Shown: piece after piece, positions 43,464 through 51,753 of the stretch
How positions within the stretch are numbered: the stretch's first letter is position 1
How the letters are laid out: every line of letters begins with the position of its first letter
Assembly (NCBI GenBank): GCA_965218945.1
Contig: OZ244718.1
Span: 124,001 to 188,000 of the forward strand
DNA: 64,000 bases
Direction of reading: 5' to 3'
Source: DAOUJW01 sp965218945
GTDB lineage: Bacteria; Chloroflexota; Dehalococcoidia; Lucifugimonadales; UBA2985
Program-made: the position numbers and the translations under genes
Notes under the pieces: model-generated
The model's database searches: none
What the model saw: only the letters and a program-made list of their open reading frames with translations
What the model was told of the DNA's origin: nothing

Positions 43464-44417
43464 CTATTCCCTGACAGATGCGTCTATTCGCGCCATCAGG
43501 TCCGAGGGGAGAGGACCCATGTCCTCCGCTTCCACGCACTCCTGGAGCTCCTGCCGGTTCTTGACTCCAAGGACAACCGTTGAAACACCCTGCATGGTCA
43601 GCGCGTACCTGTGTGCCAGCGATGCCGGAGACTCGCCCACCTCCCTGGCCAAGGCGCGGAACGGGCCGCTGCGGAGGTAGTCGGCCATGTCCGCATGGTC
43701 CTGTGGAAGCTCCCGGTCGAAGGCGTCCGTTAGGGCGCCGGCCTGGACGGCTCGGATGCCCATAACGCCTACGCCCCTGGCGGCGGCAGTCTCTATGATC
43801 GCGCGCGGTATTGCAAGCGCATCGTAGCGCTTGAGAGCGCCCGGAGAATCGAGCAGGTTCGAGATGGCTTGGACGGCCGCGGGCGGCGGGTCTTCCCGGA
43901 GGGTCTCGATGATGGCGTCGGGCACTCCGATGCCGGTTATGCCCCACGCTCCAATCCGGCCGCGCAGCCTCAGGTCTTCAAGGGCAGGACGTACAGCCTG
44001 GATGAACAGGCTGCGCGGCGTCCCCTGGTACAGGTCTGCTGCGTCGTCCGGGACGATCATGTTGTGGATGAAGAACAGGTCTACGCTGTCCAGCTTCATA
44101 CGGGCGAGGCTCTCGTCCAGGCTCTGGGTCAGCAGGCCCGCCACCTCGCTGGCGTCCGGGCTGCCCAGCCTGCACTTGGTGGACACGCGCACTCCTTGCG
44201 GAAGCCGACCCTGAAAGGCCTCTCCAACCACTAGCTCAGCCTCGCCGTTGCCGTACCCGGGCGCAACGTCCAGGAAGTCGATGCCGGACTCCACCGCCTC
44301 TACCACCGTGGCCACTGACTCCTCTCGCGTTGTGGGGCCCCACACCTGGCCTATTCCGCCTCCGCCGAGGGTGAGCGCGCTGACCGGTCCCAGGCTGCCG
44401 AAATCTCTCTTACGCAT
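43464..44417 (-). CDS. Aldo/keto reductase
   Basis: A 317-residue TIM-barrel oxidoreductase. The catalytic tetrad Asp/Tyr/Lys/His is visible in FLDVAPGYGNGEAE, STKCRLG and FFIHNMIV. NADPH-dependent carbonyl reduction is expected; some relatives act on sugars (L-galactose or D-threo-aldose dehydrogenase types). It follows the zinc-independent alcohol-dehydrogenase-like gene by 7 bp, so the two form an operon. Confidence 0.88.
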   Translation of the reverse strand: MRKRDFGSLGPVSALTLGGGGIGQVWGPTTREESVATVVEAVESGIDFLDVAPGYGNGEAELVVGEAFQGRLPQGVRVSTKCRLGSPDASEVAGLLTQSLDESLARMKLDSVDLFFIHNMIVPDDAADLYQGTPRSLFIQAVRPALEDLRLRGRIGAWGITGIGVPDAIIETLREDPPPAAVQAISNLLDSPGALKRYDALAIPRAIIETAAARGVGVMGIRAVQAGALTDAFDRELPQDHADMADYLRSGPFRALAREVGESPASLAHRYALTMQGVSTVVLGVKNRQELQECVEAEDMGPLPSDLMARIDASVRE

Positions 44418-44424
44418 GGAGGGC

Positions 44425-45393
44425 CTAGCTCCCTACGGTGAGGACAATCTTGCCGAAGATGACCCGTTCCGAAAGCAGTCGTTGTGCGGACTCGGCCTCT
44501 TCCCAGGGAAGCACCCTGTCCACTATCGGCTTCATGGTGCCGTCCTCATACCAGGCCTTTAGCTGCGCCCAGCCGGCTGCTTCGATGTCCTCCGCTGCGT
44601 CGTTGAAGACGCCCGACTGCTGCGCCGACTGCCCCCTGGCTTCCATTGCGCTCTGGTCCTGCTCCGAGCGGGGGCCGGCCGGCGCGCCGACGTTCACGAC
44701 GCGTCCACCTTCCGCAAGGGCCTTCATGGTGGCGTCAAAGACGTCCCCTCCAACCGAGTCCAGGACAACATCCACGCCTCGGCCGTCCGTGAGTCGCTGG
44801 AGCTCCGCCGTCACGTCCTGGGTGGAGTAGTTTATCCCGCCCTCCGCGCCAAGCTCCAAACCTCTCGCCACCTTGGCGTCGCTGCCGGCCGTCGTCAGCA
44901 CACGCGCTCCCGACGCCCTGGCAATCTGGATGGCGGCGGTACCCACACCGCTTCCGGCGGCGTGGACCACGACCGTCTCGCCAGGCTGCATTCTCCCCAA
45001 CTTCTTGAGGCCGTACCAGGCCGTGAGAACCGCGCAGGGGATAGAGGCCGCGTCCAATATGCTCATTCCTGCAGGCGGCCTGTAGGCGAGTACGGCGCGG
45101 GCCGGCACGAACTCCGCGTAGGCGCTTCGGGCCAGTGCGATTACGGGATCGCCCACCTTCCAGCCGCTTACCTCTGAGCCGACGGCCTCAATGATACCGC
45201 CGACATCAAGGCCCGGGATGAATGGCTCGCCGGAGGCGGCCCCGCCCACGGGACCTCTACCCAGGTCGGCCCTGTTCACACTGGTGGCTGAGGTCCGGAC
45301 CAGGACCTGGTCAGGCCGCGGCTCCGGCGTGGGCACGTCCTCCATCATGAGTCTGCGGTCATCGCCGGAGATATGAACACGTATTGCGCGCAT
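44425..45393 (-). CDS. MDR-family NAD(P)H:quinone oxidoreductase
   Basis: A 322-residue medium-chain reductase of the QOR type: GLDVGGIIEAVGSEVSGWKV near the N-terminus, VVVHAAGSGVGTAAIQIA for NAD(P)H binding and DVVLDSVGGDVFDATM. It lacks the zinc-binding cysteines. Enone or quinone reduction is likely. AAAGGATG precedes the ATG. The first of a two-gene unit with the aldo/keto reductase. Confidence 0.85.
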   Translation of the reverse strand: MRAIRVHISGDDRRLMMEDVPTPEPRPDQVLVRTSATSVNRADLGRGPVGGAASGEPFIPGLDVGGIIEAVGSEVSGWKVGDPVIALARSAYAEFVPARAVLAYRPPAGMSILDAASIPCAVLTAWYGLKKLGRMQPGETVVVHAAGSGVGTAAIQIARASGARVLTTAGSDAKVARGLELGAEGGINYSTQDVTAELQRLTDGRGVDVVLDSVGGDVFDATMKALAEGGRVVNVGAPAGPRSEQDQSAMEARGQSAQQSGVFNDAAEDIEAAGWAQLKAWYEDGTMKPIVDRVLPWEEAESAQRLLSERVIFGKIVLTVGS

Positions 45394-45463
45394 ACTACTT
45401 CATCCTTTCGCTTGGAAAAGGCTTATTGTATCAGTCTCTTGCCTGCGTACCCAACCCGCGCCA

Positions 45464-45817
45464 TCACATCAGTCCATGTACGGAAACCAGCCTCTGGCGC
45501 GCCGGATCCACTCCCATGAACAAGGTCTCAAGGGTCAACGCTCCCAGCAGGGGCATCGTGCCCTCGTCGTTGAACAGGATCAGGGTGATGACCTCCTCGC
45601 CTTGCACCCGCACCCAAGTCTGCCCAACGTCCATCTCCCTGACCTCGCCGTGAGCGGACTCGAAGGAACGGCGCATTGAGGGCTGAACTCCCAGTTCACG
45701 CAGGACCGACGCCGGCGCCGCCGTAACGAACGCGCCCGTGTCCACCAGAGCGTCAAGGGTCTTCCAACGCCCGCGGTCGGGGTCGCCTATGCCTATCTCA
45801 ATGCTGAAAGTACCCAT
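45464..45817 (-). CDS. Clan AA retropepsin-like aspartic protease
   Basis: A 117-residue single-domain protein. DALVDTGAFVTAAP contains the catalytic Asp26-Thr-Gly, and PLLGALTLETL supplies the flap and second hydrophobic-hydrophobic-Gly motif of retropepsins. Such monomers dimerise to form an active site. Function in bacteria is largely unknown. AGCGAAAGGATGAAGG serves as its ribosome region, a sequence also found before the gene at 45393. Confidence 0.75.
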   Translation of the reverse strand: MGTFSIEIGIGDPDRGRWKTLDALVDTGAFVTAAPASVLRELGVQPSMRRSFESAHGEVREMDVGQTWVRVQGEEVITLILFNDEGTMPLLGALTLETLFMGVDPARQRLVSVHGLM

Positions 45818-45836
45818 CGTGCCTTCATCCTTTCGC

Positions 45837-46796
45837 TTACGAAGAAGGCGGCGTCAGGGGCCAGGTGCCCGTCGTGGGGTTGCCCATCAGCGACTCCCGC
45901 CGCTCCCGGATGCGCGTGCCCGTCGTGGGATCAACCGCCCGGGTCCACGTGCGCTTCATTGAGTCGACCACATTGTTATGGCTGCGACCTACGCCATCGA
46001 TCTCTATCTCACCCACGTCGCCGTCCTGGAGCGGGCCCAGACCCTGGTGGTTGGTGCCGCACAGGATGAGGTCGCCCGGCTTCAGCGTCATGTTGGCCGA
46101 GAGGGCTGCTATGAGGTAGGCGACGCTGTGCTCCATGTCGCCGGTGTTGTAGTCCTGGCGTAGGTCCCCGTTGACCCTGTACTTGACGTTCAGGTTGTTG
46201 GGGTCGCTTATCTCGTCGGCGGTGGTTATGGCCGGGCCAATGGGCAGGAAGGTGTCGAAGGACTTGCCGTACTCACCGGGCAGCGTGGCCTCTCCCTCCA
46301 CAGGCGCCCTGGCCGAAACGTCCACCGAGGTTGTGTACCCGAAGATGTGGTCCAGGGCCTGCGCCACCGGCACGTTGGAGGCCGCCTTTCCTATCACAAA
46401 GGCCAGCTCCGCCTCGTGGTGGAAGATGACCGGCCGGAAGGATGGAAGCACGATGGTGTCCCCCGGCCCAATGACCGCGTCGGGCGACTTGAAGAAGGTC
46501 GCCAGCGGACGCACCGGCTCGACGGGGATGCCCTCCATGAAGTTGCCCCGGCCGCAGAGCACCTTGCCCGGCCGCGGGACGGGCGGCCGCAGTCGCACAT
46601 CGCTCAACGGGATTGTCGTGCCCTGCTCCGCCAGCCTCTCCAGCCTGGGCCTCAGAAACTGGAAGTTGACGATGATGTTCTCCAGGGTAAGCTGCGGAGA
46701 GCCGCCCTGTAGCTGATGCACCTCCCCGCTGATGTCCACCACGCCGTTTTCCTTCAGTATGCACGGTCGAAAGTCGTTGTAGAAGCCTATCTTCAT
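45837..46796 (-). CDS. Fumarylacetoacetate hydrolase-family protein
   Basis: A 319-residue FAH-fold enzyme. The metal site lies in HHEAELAFVIGK with a later Asp in TTSVDVSAR; GKSFDTFLPIGPAI and ILCGTNHQGLGPLQDGD are family hallmarks. Members hydrolyse or decarboxylate beta-diketo or acylpyruvate substrates. AGGAGG lies upstream of ATG 46796. It is divergent from the Nudix gene across a large palindrome. Confidence 0.87.
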   Translation of the reverse strand: MKIGFYNDFRPCILKENGVVDISGEVHQLQGGSPQLTLENIIVNFQFLRPRLERLAEQGTTIPLSDVRLRPPVPRPGKVLCGRGNFMEGIPVEPVRPLATFFKSPDAVIGPGDTIVLPSFRPVIFHHEAELAFVIGKAASNVPVAQALDHIFGYTTSVDVSARAPVEGEATLPGEYGKSFDTFLPIGPAITTADEISDPNNLNVKYRVNGDLRQDYNTGDMEHSVAYLIAALSANMTLKPGDLILCGTNHQGLGPLQDGDVGEIEIDGVGRSHNNVVDSMKRTWTRAVDPTTGTRIRERRESLMGNPTTGTWPLTPPSS

Positions 46797-46828
46797 CTGA
46801 TACCTCCTGCTCCTTCAGTCAAAGGGGG

Positions 46829-46873
46829 GCTGCAAAGGGTATAAATTGCCTGTCTATTTATACCCTTTGCAGC
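46829..46873. promoter_or_regulatory. 17-bp perfect inverted repeat in divergent promoter region
   Basis: GCTGCAAAGGGTATAAA is followed by 11 bases and then the exact inverse TTTATACCCTTTGCAGC. It lies between the starts of the FAH and Nudix genes. Each arm contains a TATAAA box facing outwards or inwards. It may be an operator or a mirrored promoter pair. Confidence 0.6.
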
Positions 46874-46937
46874 AAGGCGAACGCAACCCCTTGAGCTTCG
46901 CCCGGGGATACGGGCGGGTTGTGCAACGGGACGGATA

Positions 46938-47447
46938 ATGTGGTATCTTCCACCTGTTATGATGGAGGAAGCACGGTTCTGCCCCAGGTGCAGCGCGCGC
47001 CTGGAGATGCGAGAGGTCAACGGCGCGCAGAGGCCCCGATGCCCGGATTGCGGCAGGGTCATCTACTACGACCCCAAGCTGGCCGCGACGGTGGTGGTGG
47101 AGCGCGACGATAGGGTGCTCATGGTGCGGCGCGCCATCCAGCCGGGCATCGGCCTGTGGAGCCTGCCAGGCGGATACGTCGACCGGGGCGAGGTTGTAGA
47201 GAAGGCGGCGGCCAGGGAGGTGCTTGAGGAGACGGGGCTGCAGGTGGACATCACCGGCCTTCTGGGCATCTTCTCCGAGGAGGGCCATCCTGTGGTGCTT
47301 GCGGCCTTCAATGCAAAGGAGATCGGCGGCGAAGCCAAGGCCGGGCCCGAGGTCTCGGAGTTGGGGTTCTTCCTCCTGGACGAGCTGCCTCCCCTGGCCT
47401 TTCCCAGAGACCCAATCATCCTGGAGGCCTGGAAGAAGTCCAGGTAG
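46938..47447 (+). CDS. Nudix hydrolase with N-terminal zinc ribbon
   Basis: A 169-residue protein. The zinc ribbon is FCPRC...CPDCG (residues ~14-40). The Nudix box is GGYVDRGEVVEKAAAREVLE followed by ETGL. It resembles NudC/NADH pyrophosphatase-type or ADP-ribose hydrolases, though it is shorter than NudC. ATG 46938 is used; ATGs at 46959 and 46962 are equally possible since none has a clear ribosome site. Confidence 0.85.
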   Translation: MWYLPPVMMEEARFCPRCSARLEMREVNGAQRPRCPDCGRVIYYDPKLAATVVVERDDRVLMVRRAIQPGIGLWSLPGGYVDRGEVVEKAAAREVLEETGLQVDITGLLGIFSEEGHPVVLAAFNAKEIGGEAKAGPEVSELGFFLLDELPPLAFPRDPIILEAWKKSR

Positions 47448-47538
47448 GGTTGCGCGCCGGCTTGGTCAAAGAAAGCCGTGAATGCAGTCTCCCAAAACTC
47501 GCCCTACCCCGTCCATAACCTGAGTCTCTTGCGCTAGC

Positions 47539-48303
47539 TCAGCCGCCGACTTTTACCACGCGGTTGCCTGTGGGCTGGACAGGACGATTGTTGGGACCAT
47601 CGCTCAGTGCCAACAGTCTATTGACCTGTTCTTGGGAGATAGTCTTTGGCTCCCGCATCACAAACCAGGTAACCGGTTCCTGGCACGGGGGTGTCGTCTT
47701 CGAGCCGTCGTACTGATAATAGCCGAGTTCGTCCGGCGCGTAACCGCCGGCGTTGAGTGTAGTGCCGGCGCTGACGGTACTGCCGGCAGCCGGGGCGTCG
47801 TCGAGTATCGCTTCCACTGCGGCGCTGGGCGCGCCCATCTTAAACAAAAGCGCCACCGCTACCAAGAGACCGTCGACGCCGGCATGGACCAGGTGCAGCT
47901 CCGCCGCGAAACTCACGCCGTCTATCCAATGTTCCGAGGGTGAATGAAGGTGCGCCGTTTTCAGCTCGAAGATCTGTTTGTCGACACTCAACATGCTGCC
48001 TGGCGCGTAGTCAATGTGCACAAACCTGCCGTCGTTGCGTACTGCCGCCGCGTTGCCGCCATACAAAAACGAAATAGGATTGATGTCGGCCTTTTCGTAC
48101 CCGGTGATATCCACAGGCGACTGCTGCTGGCCGTTGGTGCAGGTAGCGTATTCTTCAGACAGGTAAGCCCAGTTTTCCGGCGCGCCCGGCCCGTCGTATC
48201 CCCACTCCACGGCAGCTGCCGGCTGCTGCTCGCCATCGCCGCAAGACGCAAGCACGAACACTGCCGACAGCAGGCACACCAGCGCTAGCCCGGCGATTTT
48301 CAT
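47539..48303 (-). CDS. Alpha-class carbonic anhydrase, lipoprotein
   Basis: About 254 residues. The signal peptide ends in the lipobox LASC. WGYDGPGAPENWAYL, QQQSPVDITG, the zinc ligands in TAHLHSPSEH and AELHLVH, and SKTTPPCQEPVTWFVM are diagnostic for alpha carbonic anhydrases. It hydrates CO2 outside the membrane. ATG 48303 is chosen because TATAAT sits six bases upstream (probably leaderless). The longer frame from 48417 crosses the promoter and a pseudogene scrap. Confidence 0.92.
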   Translation of the reverse strand: MKIAGLALVCLLSAVFVLASCGDGEQQPAAAVEWGYDGPGAPENWAYLSEEYATCTNGQQQSPVDITGYEKADINPISFLYGGNAAAVRNDGRFVHIDYAPGSMLSVDKQIFELKTAHLHSPSEHWIDGVSFAAELHLVHAGVDGLLVAVALLFKMGAPSAAVEAILDDAPAAGSTVSAGTTLNAGGYAPDELGYYQYDGSKTTPPCQEPVTWFVMREPKTISQEQVNRLLALSDGPNNRPVQPTGNRVVKVGG

Positions 48304-48309
48304 CTTCGG

Positions 48310-48315
48310 ATTATA
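48310..48315 (-). promoter_or_regulatory. -10 box of a probable leaderless promoter (carbonic anhydrase)
   Basis: TATAAT followed by six bases and ATG, the same geometry as at 41032. Confidence 0.55.
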
Positions 48316-48329
48316 TCTCAAGATCCCCA

Positions 48330-48375
48330 CTAGTAGCCCCTGTCGGAGTCGTACACGTTTCGCAGGTTCACTTTG
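48330..48375 (-). pseudogene. 3' scrap of a 2-hydroxyacid dehydrogenase gene
   Basis: The minus strand reads N-V-Y-D-S-D-R-G-Y-stop. That matches the C-terminal NVYDPDRGY of the complete gene at 50686 at both protein and DNA level: the first ~30 of 36 bases agree, then identity fades. It lies just beyond the stop of the propeller-LRR gene. It is either a remnant of a second dehydrogenase copy or a duplicated insertion target. Confidence 0.6.
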
Positions 48376-48410
48376 TCCCATACGCTCTCTTCTGTAGTAC
48401 CTTTCTGGGC

Positions 48411-50639
48411 TTAGCACCCCTCCAGAACGCTTTGCTCTTCCGGAATCTCCGGAAACTCAGCGGCAAAACAGCCCGTCAGATTGGTGTCCCATAGATCCAG
48501 CGAGGTTAACCTGATGAGCCCGAACATCTCTGTAGGGATTATCCCACTAAGTCTGTTCCGACCCAAGGTAAGACTGAACAGGCGCTTTAGCATTCCCAAC
48601 TCTGGCGGAATGGGGTCTTCCAATCGGTTACCGGAGAGATACAGCTCCTCCAAGCTGGACAGGGATCCCAACTCAGATGGTATCGAGCCGGATAGGACGT
48701 TGCCATGAAGGTCCAAGGTACGGAGATTCCCAAGAGACCCCAATTCCGGCGGAATATTGCCGCTCAGGAAGTTAGAACTGAGATCCAAGCTCTCAAGCTC
48801 CGTGTGGTTTCCAAGTTCAGGGGGTATTTGGCCGCTCAGCCAGTTTCCAGAAAGGCCCAGTTCCACCAACCCGGACAGCAGACCAAGCTCAGGAGAAAGG
48901 GCGCCAGTCAAGCCCCGTACACTCAGCCCCAGTTTTCGCACTCGTAAAGGCTCACCACCTATGGTGATTCCTTCCCACTCGCCAATTGAGACCTGCCTGC
49001 TCCATCCAAGGTCAACTCTCCCGGCAAGGGTATCCCGTATGGCCAGCAGCGTCTCGCAGTCCTGAACAAGCCCGGGATTCTCATCGGGATTCAGGACCAC
49101 GAGTCCTTCGGAGCACGGTGCAGTGTCAACGGGGATTCCAGGATCAGGCGAGTTCCATTCAAACAGGCCTCCAACGGACTCATCATAATGTCCACTGACC
49201 AGGGACAGGACGGTATCTCCGGCTGCAAGGATACGCATGTTCCCTCCGTCCGGGTCGGCCGTGAGAATCACCCTCCTTGCCTCGTATTCACCCCATGGGA
49301 ACTGGCGAATGTCCCCTGATACGGCTGACCTCGACCCATCCGGCGACCAGGCAGCAGCCGTCACTCGCAGGAAATCCGGAAGAGGAAAGTCCAATTTGAC
49401 AACTTCACCGCCTTCCAGACCGACTGTGAAGACGCGGCTGGGCACGAAGCCGACTGAATCCTCAAGAGGATTGGGGGTAATCTCCCTGGTGATGAATAGC
49501 AGACTCCTGCCATCGGGAGACCAGACCGGACTTCCTCTGAACATACTCACATTCTCCCAGAGTCCCGTTGCGTCAAGTGGCCAGAGTGGCCCCTCGCTGG
49601 TCCCGTCCACGATGAGTTGAGGATCCGAACCGTTGGGACGGACCACGTAGATTCCCGCATCCTCCCCGCCACTCCTCGTGAAGGCGATGTGCTGCCCGTC
49701 GGGAGACCACGAGGGAGGGCCGGTGGCTTCCGTTACCCTGAACACTGCTGACCTGGTTGTCCGAAATTGGACCAATTCTGGGCCGATTGCTTGGCCCGTG
49801 TACAAGCACGACTGGCGACCACCGGGTGTGGACTCGTACCCAATCAAGGCCAGGGACTCGCCATTTGGCGACCAAGCCGGGGGGAACCGACCGGCTGCAA
49901 CATCCGGGTCTCCCAGCCACCACCTGCTCGCCACTGAACTGTCCCCGAGGAGGTAGATCCACGTATCACCGTCGGGCCCGCCGCCTCGAATGAAGGCGAT
50001 TGTCTTGCCGTCCGGCGACCACACGGGGTAGCCATCGAATCCCTGGCTTTCCGTCAGTCGCTGCCGTCCTCCGCCGGCAAGATCGACTGTGGCGATTTCA
50101 TAGAGGCTGCTTTCTCCGGAGTGTCCCGAAGTTGAGACATCAAGGGGATACTCGCAGGTGGAGTAGACTATTCGCGAGCCGTCCGGCGCCAGGTCGGCGT
50201 AGAATTCGTAAACGGACGGGTAATTTGCTTCCTGGTCTTCAGGATCGGCGTCAACCACGGCTTCTACACGAGTGCCCTGGCTATCGACGGCCCAGATTGT
50301 ATCCGAATGGTCGAAGATGAGCTGGGAGCCGTCAGGCGTCCAATGAAGGAAGTGCGGCGTGTCGTCTATCGGCTCACGGTTTGGAGGCGTGCAGAAGACT
50401 ATGGAAGGGCGGTCCACTACATCCGGTGTAGCTGTTGCGGTGGGCGTTGCAGCTGCCCATGCCTTATTAAATGCGACGGCAGTTGCCAGTGAGTCCTCAG
50501 TAGTTATCGACGGCTGTGGCCGTGAGTCGGCGGCAGGCTCACGGACGCAAATCACCGTCCACGCGGCTAACGCGAGCATCAGCGCGGCCAGAATCAACCA
50601 TACAAGCAAGCGTCTCCGGGGTATTCGTGAAATGCGCAT
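48411..50639 (-). CDS. Membrane-anchored TolB-like beta-propeller fused to leucine-rich repeats
   Basis: A 742-residue protein. One N-terminal membrane span (LLVWLILAALMLALAAWTVI) is followed by a Thr-rich linker, about seven PD40-type blades (HWTPDGSQLIF, VWSPDGKTIAF, AWSPNGESLAL, SWSPDGQHIAF, VWSPDGRSLLF, AWSPDGSRSAV), a linker, and five or six plant-like LRRs (LSGQIPPELG, LSGNIPPELG, LSGSIPSELG). It would face outward and bind ligands or polymers. Function is unknown. It lies between two copies of a dehydrogenase 3' end, suggesting insertion. Confidence 0.75.
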   Translation of the reverse strand: MRISRIPRRRLLVWLILAALMLALAAWTVICVREPAADSRPQPSITTEDSLATAVAFNKAWAAATPTATATPDVVDRPSIVFCTPPNREPIDDTPHFLHWTPDGSQLIFDHSDTIWAVDSQGTRVEAVVDADPEDQEANYPSVYEFYADLAPDGSRIVYSTCEYPLDVSTSGHSGESSLYEIATVDLAGGGRQRLTESQGFDGYPVWSPDGKTIAFIRGGGPDGDTWIYLLGDSSVASRWWLGDPDVAAGRFPPAWSPNGESLALIGYESTPGGRQSCLYTGQAIGPELVQFRTTRSAVFRVTEATGPPSWSPDGQHIAFTRSGGEDAGIYVVRPNGSDPQLIVDGTSEGPLWPLDATGLWENVSMFRGSPVWSPDGRSLLFITREITPNPLEDSVGFVPSRVFTVGLEGGEVVKLDFPLPDFLRVTAAAWSPDGSRSAVSGDIRQFPWGEYEARRVILTADPDGGNMRILAAGDTVLSLVSGHYDESVGGLFEWNSPDPGIPVDTAPCSEGLVVLNPDENPGLVQDCETLLAIRDTLAGRVDLGWSRQVSIGEWEGITIGGEPLRVRKLGLSVRGLTGALSPELGLLSGLVELGLSGNWLSGQIPPELGNHTELESLDLSSNFLSGNIPPELGSLGNLRTLDLHGNVLSGSIPSELGSLSSLEELYLSGNRLEDPIPPELGMLKRLFSLTLGRNRLSGIIPTEMFGLIRLTSLDLWDTNLTGCFAAEFPEIPEEQSVLEGC

Positions 50640-50685
50640 GATTCGCCCTACTCAGCAAGCCTCATTGTATCCGTTTGAGAGCTCG

Positions 50686-51687
50686 CTAGTAGCCCCTGTC
50701 GGGGTCGTACACGTTGAGCAGGTCTTGGCCGTCAAGGTAGCGGCGCAGATTCTCCAGGAAGAGGTCGGTGGCCCGCTCCTCGTAGAGCAGGGAGTTGCCG
50801 GCGACGTGGGCAGTCATCAGAAGCCGCGGCTCGCTCCACAGGGGGCTGTCCGGTGGCAGAGGCTCGCGGGCGAAGACGTCCAGGGCCGCTCCCGCCAGGT
50901 GTCCGTCTCGCAGGGCGCTAACAAGGGCGACCTCGTCCACGATGCCGCCGCGGCCCACGTTCAGGATGTAGCTGCCGCGCTTCATCTGCCGGATCTGCTC
51001 CTCCCCCACAAGGCCAAGGGTCTCAGGCGTTCCTGGAAGACAGATGATGAGGAAGTCGCTCTCCCGCAGCATACGCGGCAGGTCACTGGGTGGCAGCAGC
51101 AGATCGACGTCGCCCTGGTCTGCGACCGGCTCCGCTACCGACCTGCGCATCGCCAGCACGCGCATGTCCAGCGCGCGGCACAGCCTCGCCACCCTGGAGC
51201 CTATCTTGCCAAGCCCAAGGATACCGGCCGTGCGTCCCGCAAGCTCCCCGCCGATGAATTTCCAGTAGTCCCCGCCATCCTGGGCGCGGATGGCCGCTGG
51301 GAACTCTTTGGCAAGGGCAATCATGCTGCCCAACGCCCACTCCGATATGGGGACGGCGTGAATGCCGCTGGCGGTGGTGAACACAAGCGAGCTGCGCTCC
51401 AGCCCATCTCTCACGGCCACGTCTGCGCCGGCGCTGATGAGCTGCACCCAGCGTAGATGCGGAGCGGTCTGTTGCAGGTTGGCGGGCAATCGAGAGGTGA
51501 GGATCACCTGCGCCTCCGGCACCAGGGGCAGAAGCTCGTCCGGGAAGGGAAAGGGAGGCCAGACGGCGGGTCTTGGCAGGTTTTGGTTTGTGTCGTTTAG
51601 CAACCGGACGCGCGGATCCAGCGCGCCGATGCGCTCCATAAGCTCCGTCGGCAGCGCCCAACCCACGAGTATGTTCACGCTTTCCAT
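50686..51687 (-). CDS. D-2-hydroxyacid dehydrogenase
   Basis: A 333-residue enzyme. Its NAD-binding motif is GILGLGKIGSRVARL. The catalytic Arg lies in LNVGRGGIVDE, Glu in DVFAREPLP, and His in MTAHVAGNS. It reduces 2-ketoacids or oxidises D-2-hydroxyacids. ATG 51687 follows GAGGCGCA. The CtBP-like substrate loop does not reveal the substrate. It is downstream of the hydrolase and aminotransferase genes on the same strand, perhaps in the same transcript. Confidence 0.87.
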   Translation of the reverse strand: MESVNILVGWALPTELMERIGALDPRVRLLNDTNQNLPRPAVWPPFPFPDELLPLVPEAQVILTSRLPANLQQTAPHLRWVQLISAGADVAVRDGLERSSLVFTTASGIHAVPISEWALGSMIALAKEFPAAIRAQDGGDYWKFIGGELAGRTAGILGLGKIGSRVARLCRALDMRVLAMRRSVAEPVADQGDVDLLLPPSDLPRMLRESDFLIICLPGTPETLGLVGEEQIRQMKRGSYILNVGRGGIVDEVALVSALRDGHLAGAALDVFAREPLPPDSPLWSEPRLLMTAHVAGNSLLYEERATDLFLENLRRYLDGQDLLNVYDPDRGY

Positions 51688-51753
51688 TGCGCCTCTATTG
51701 TACGCGTGTACGACGCTCCGCGCCACAGACCACGGGCTACTCTGGACGGAAGG

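Noticed and set aside
45402..45840. Repeated AAGCGAAAGGATGAAG before two genes as a regulatory motif
   Set aside because: Two copies at ribosome-site positions are better explained by local duplication of a leader than by an operator.
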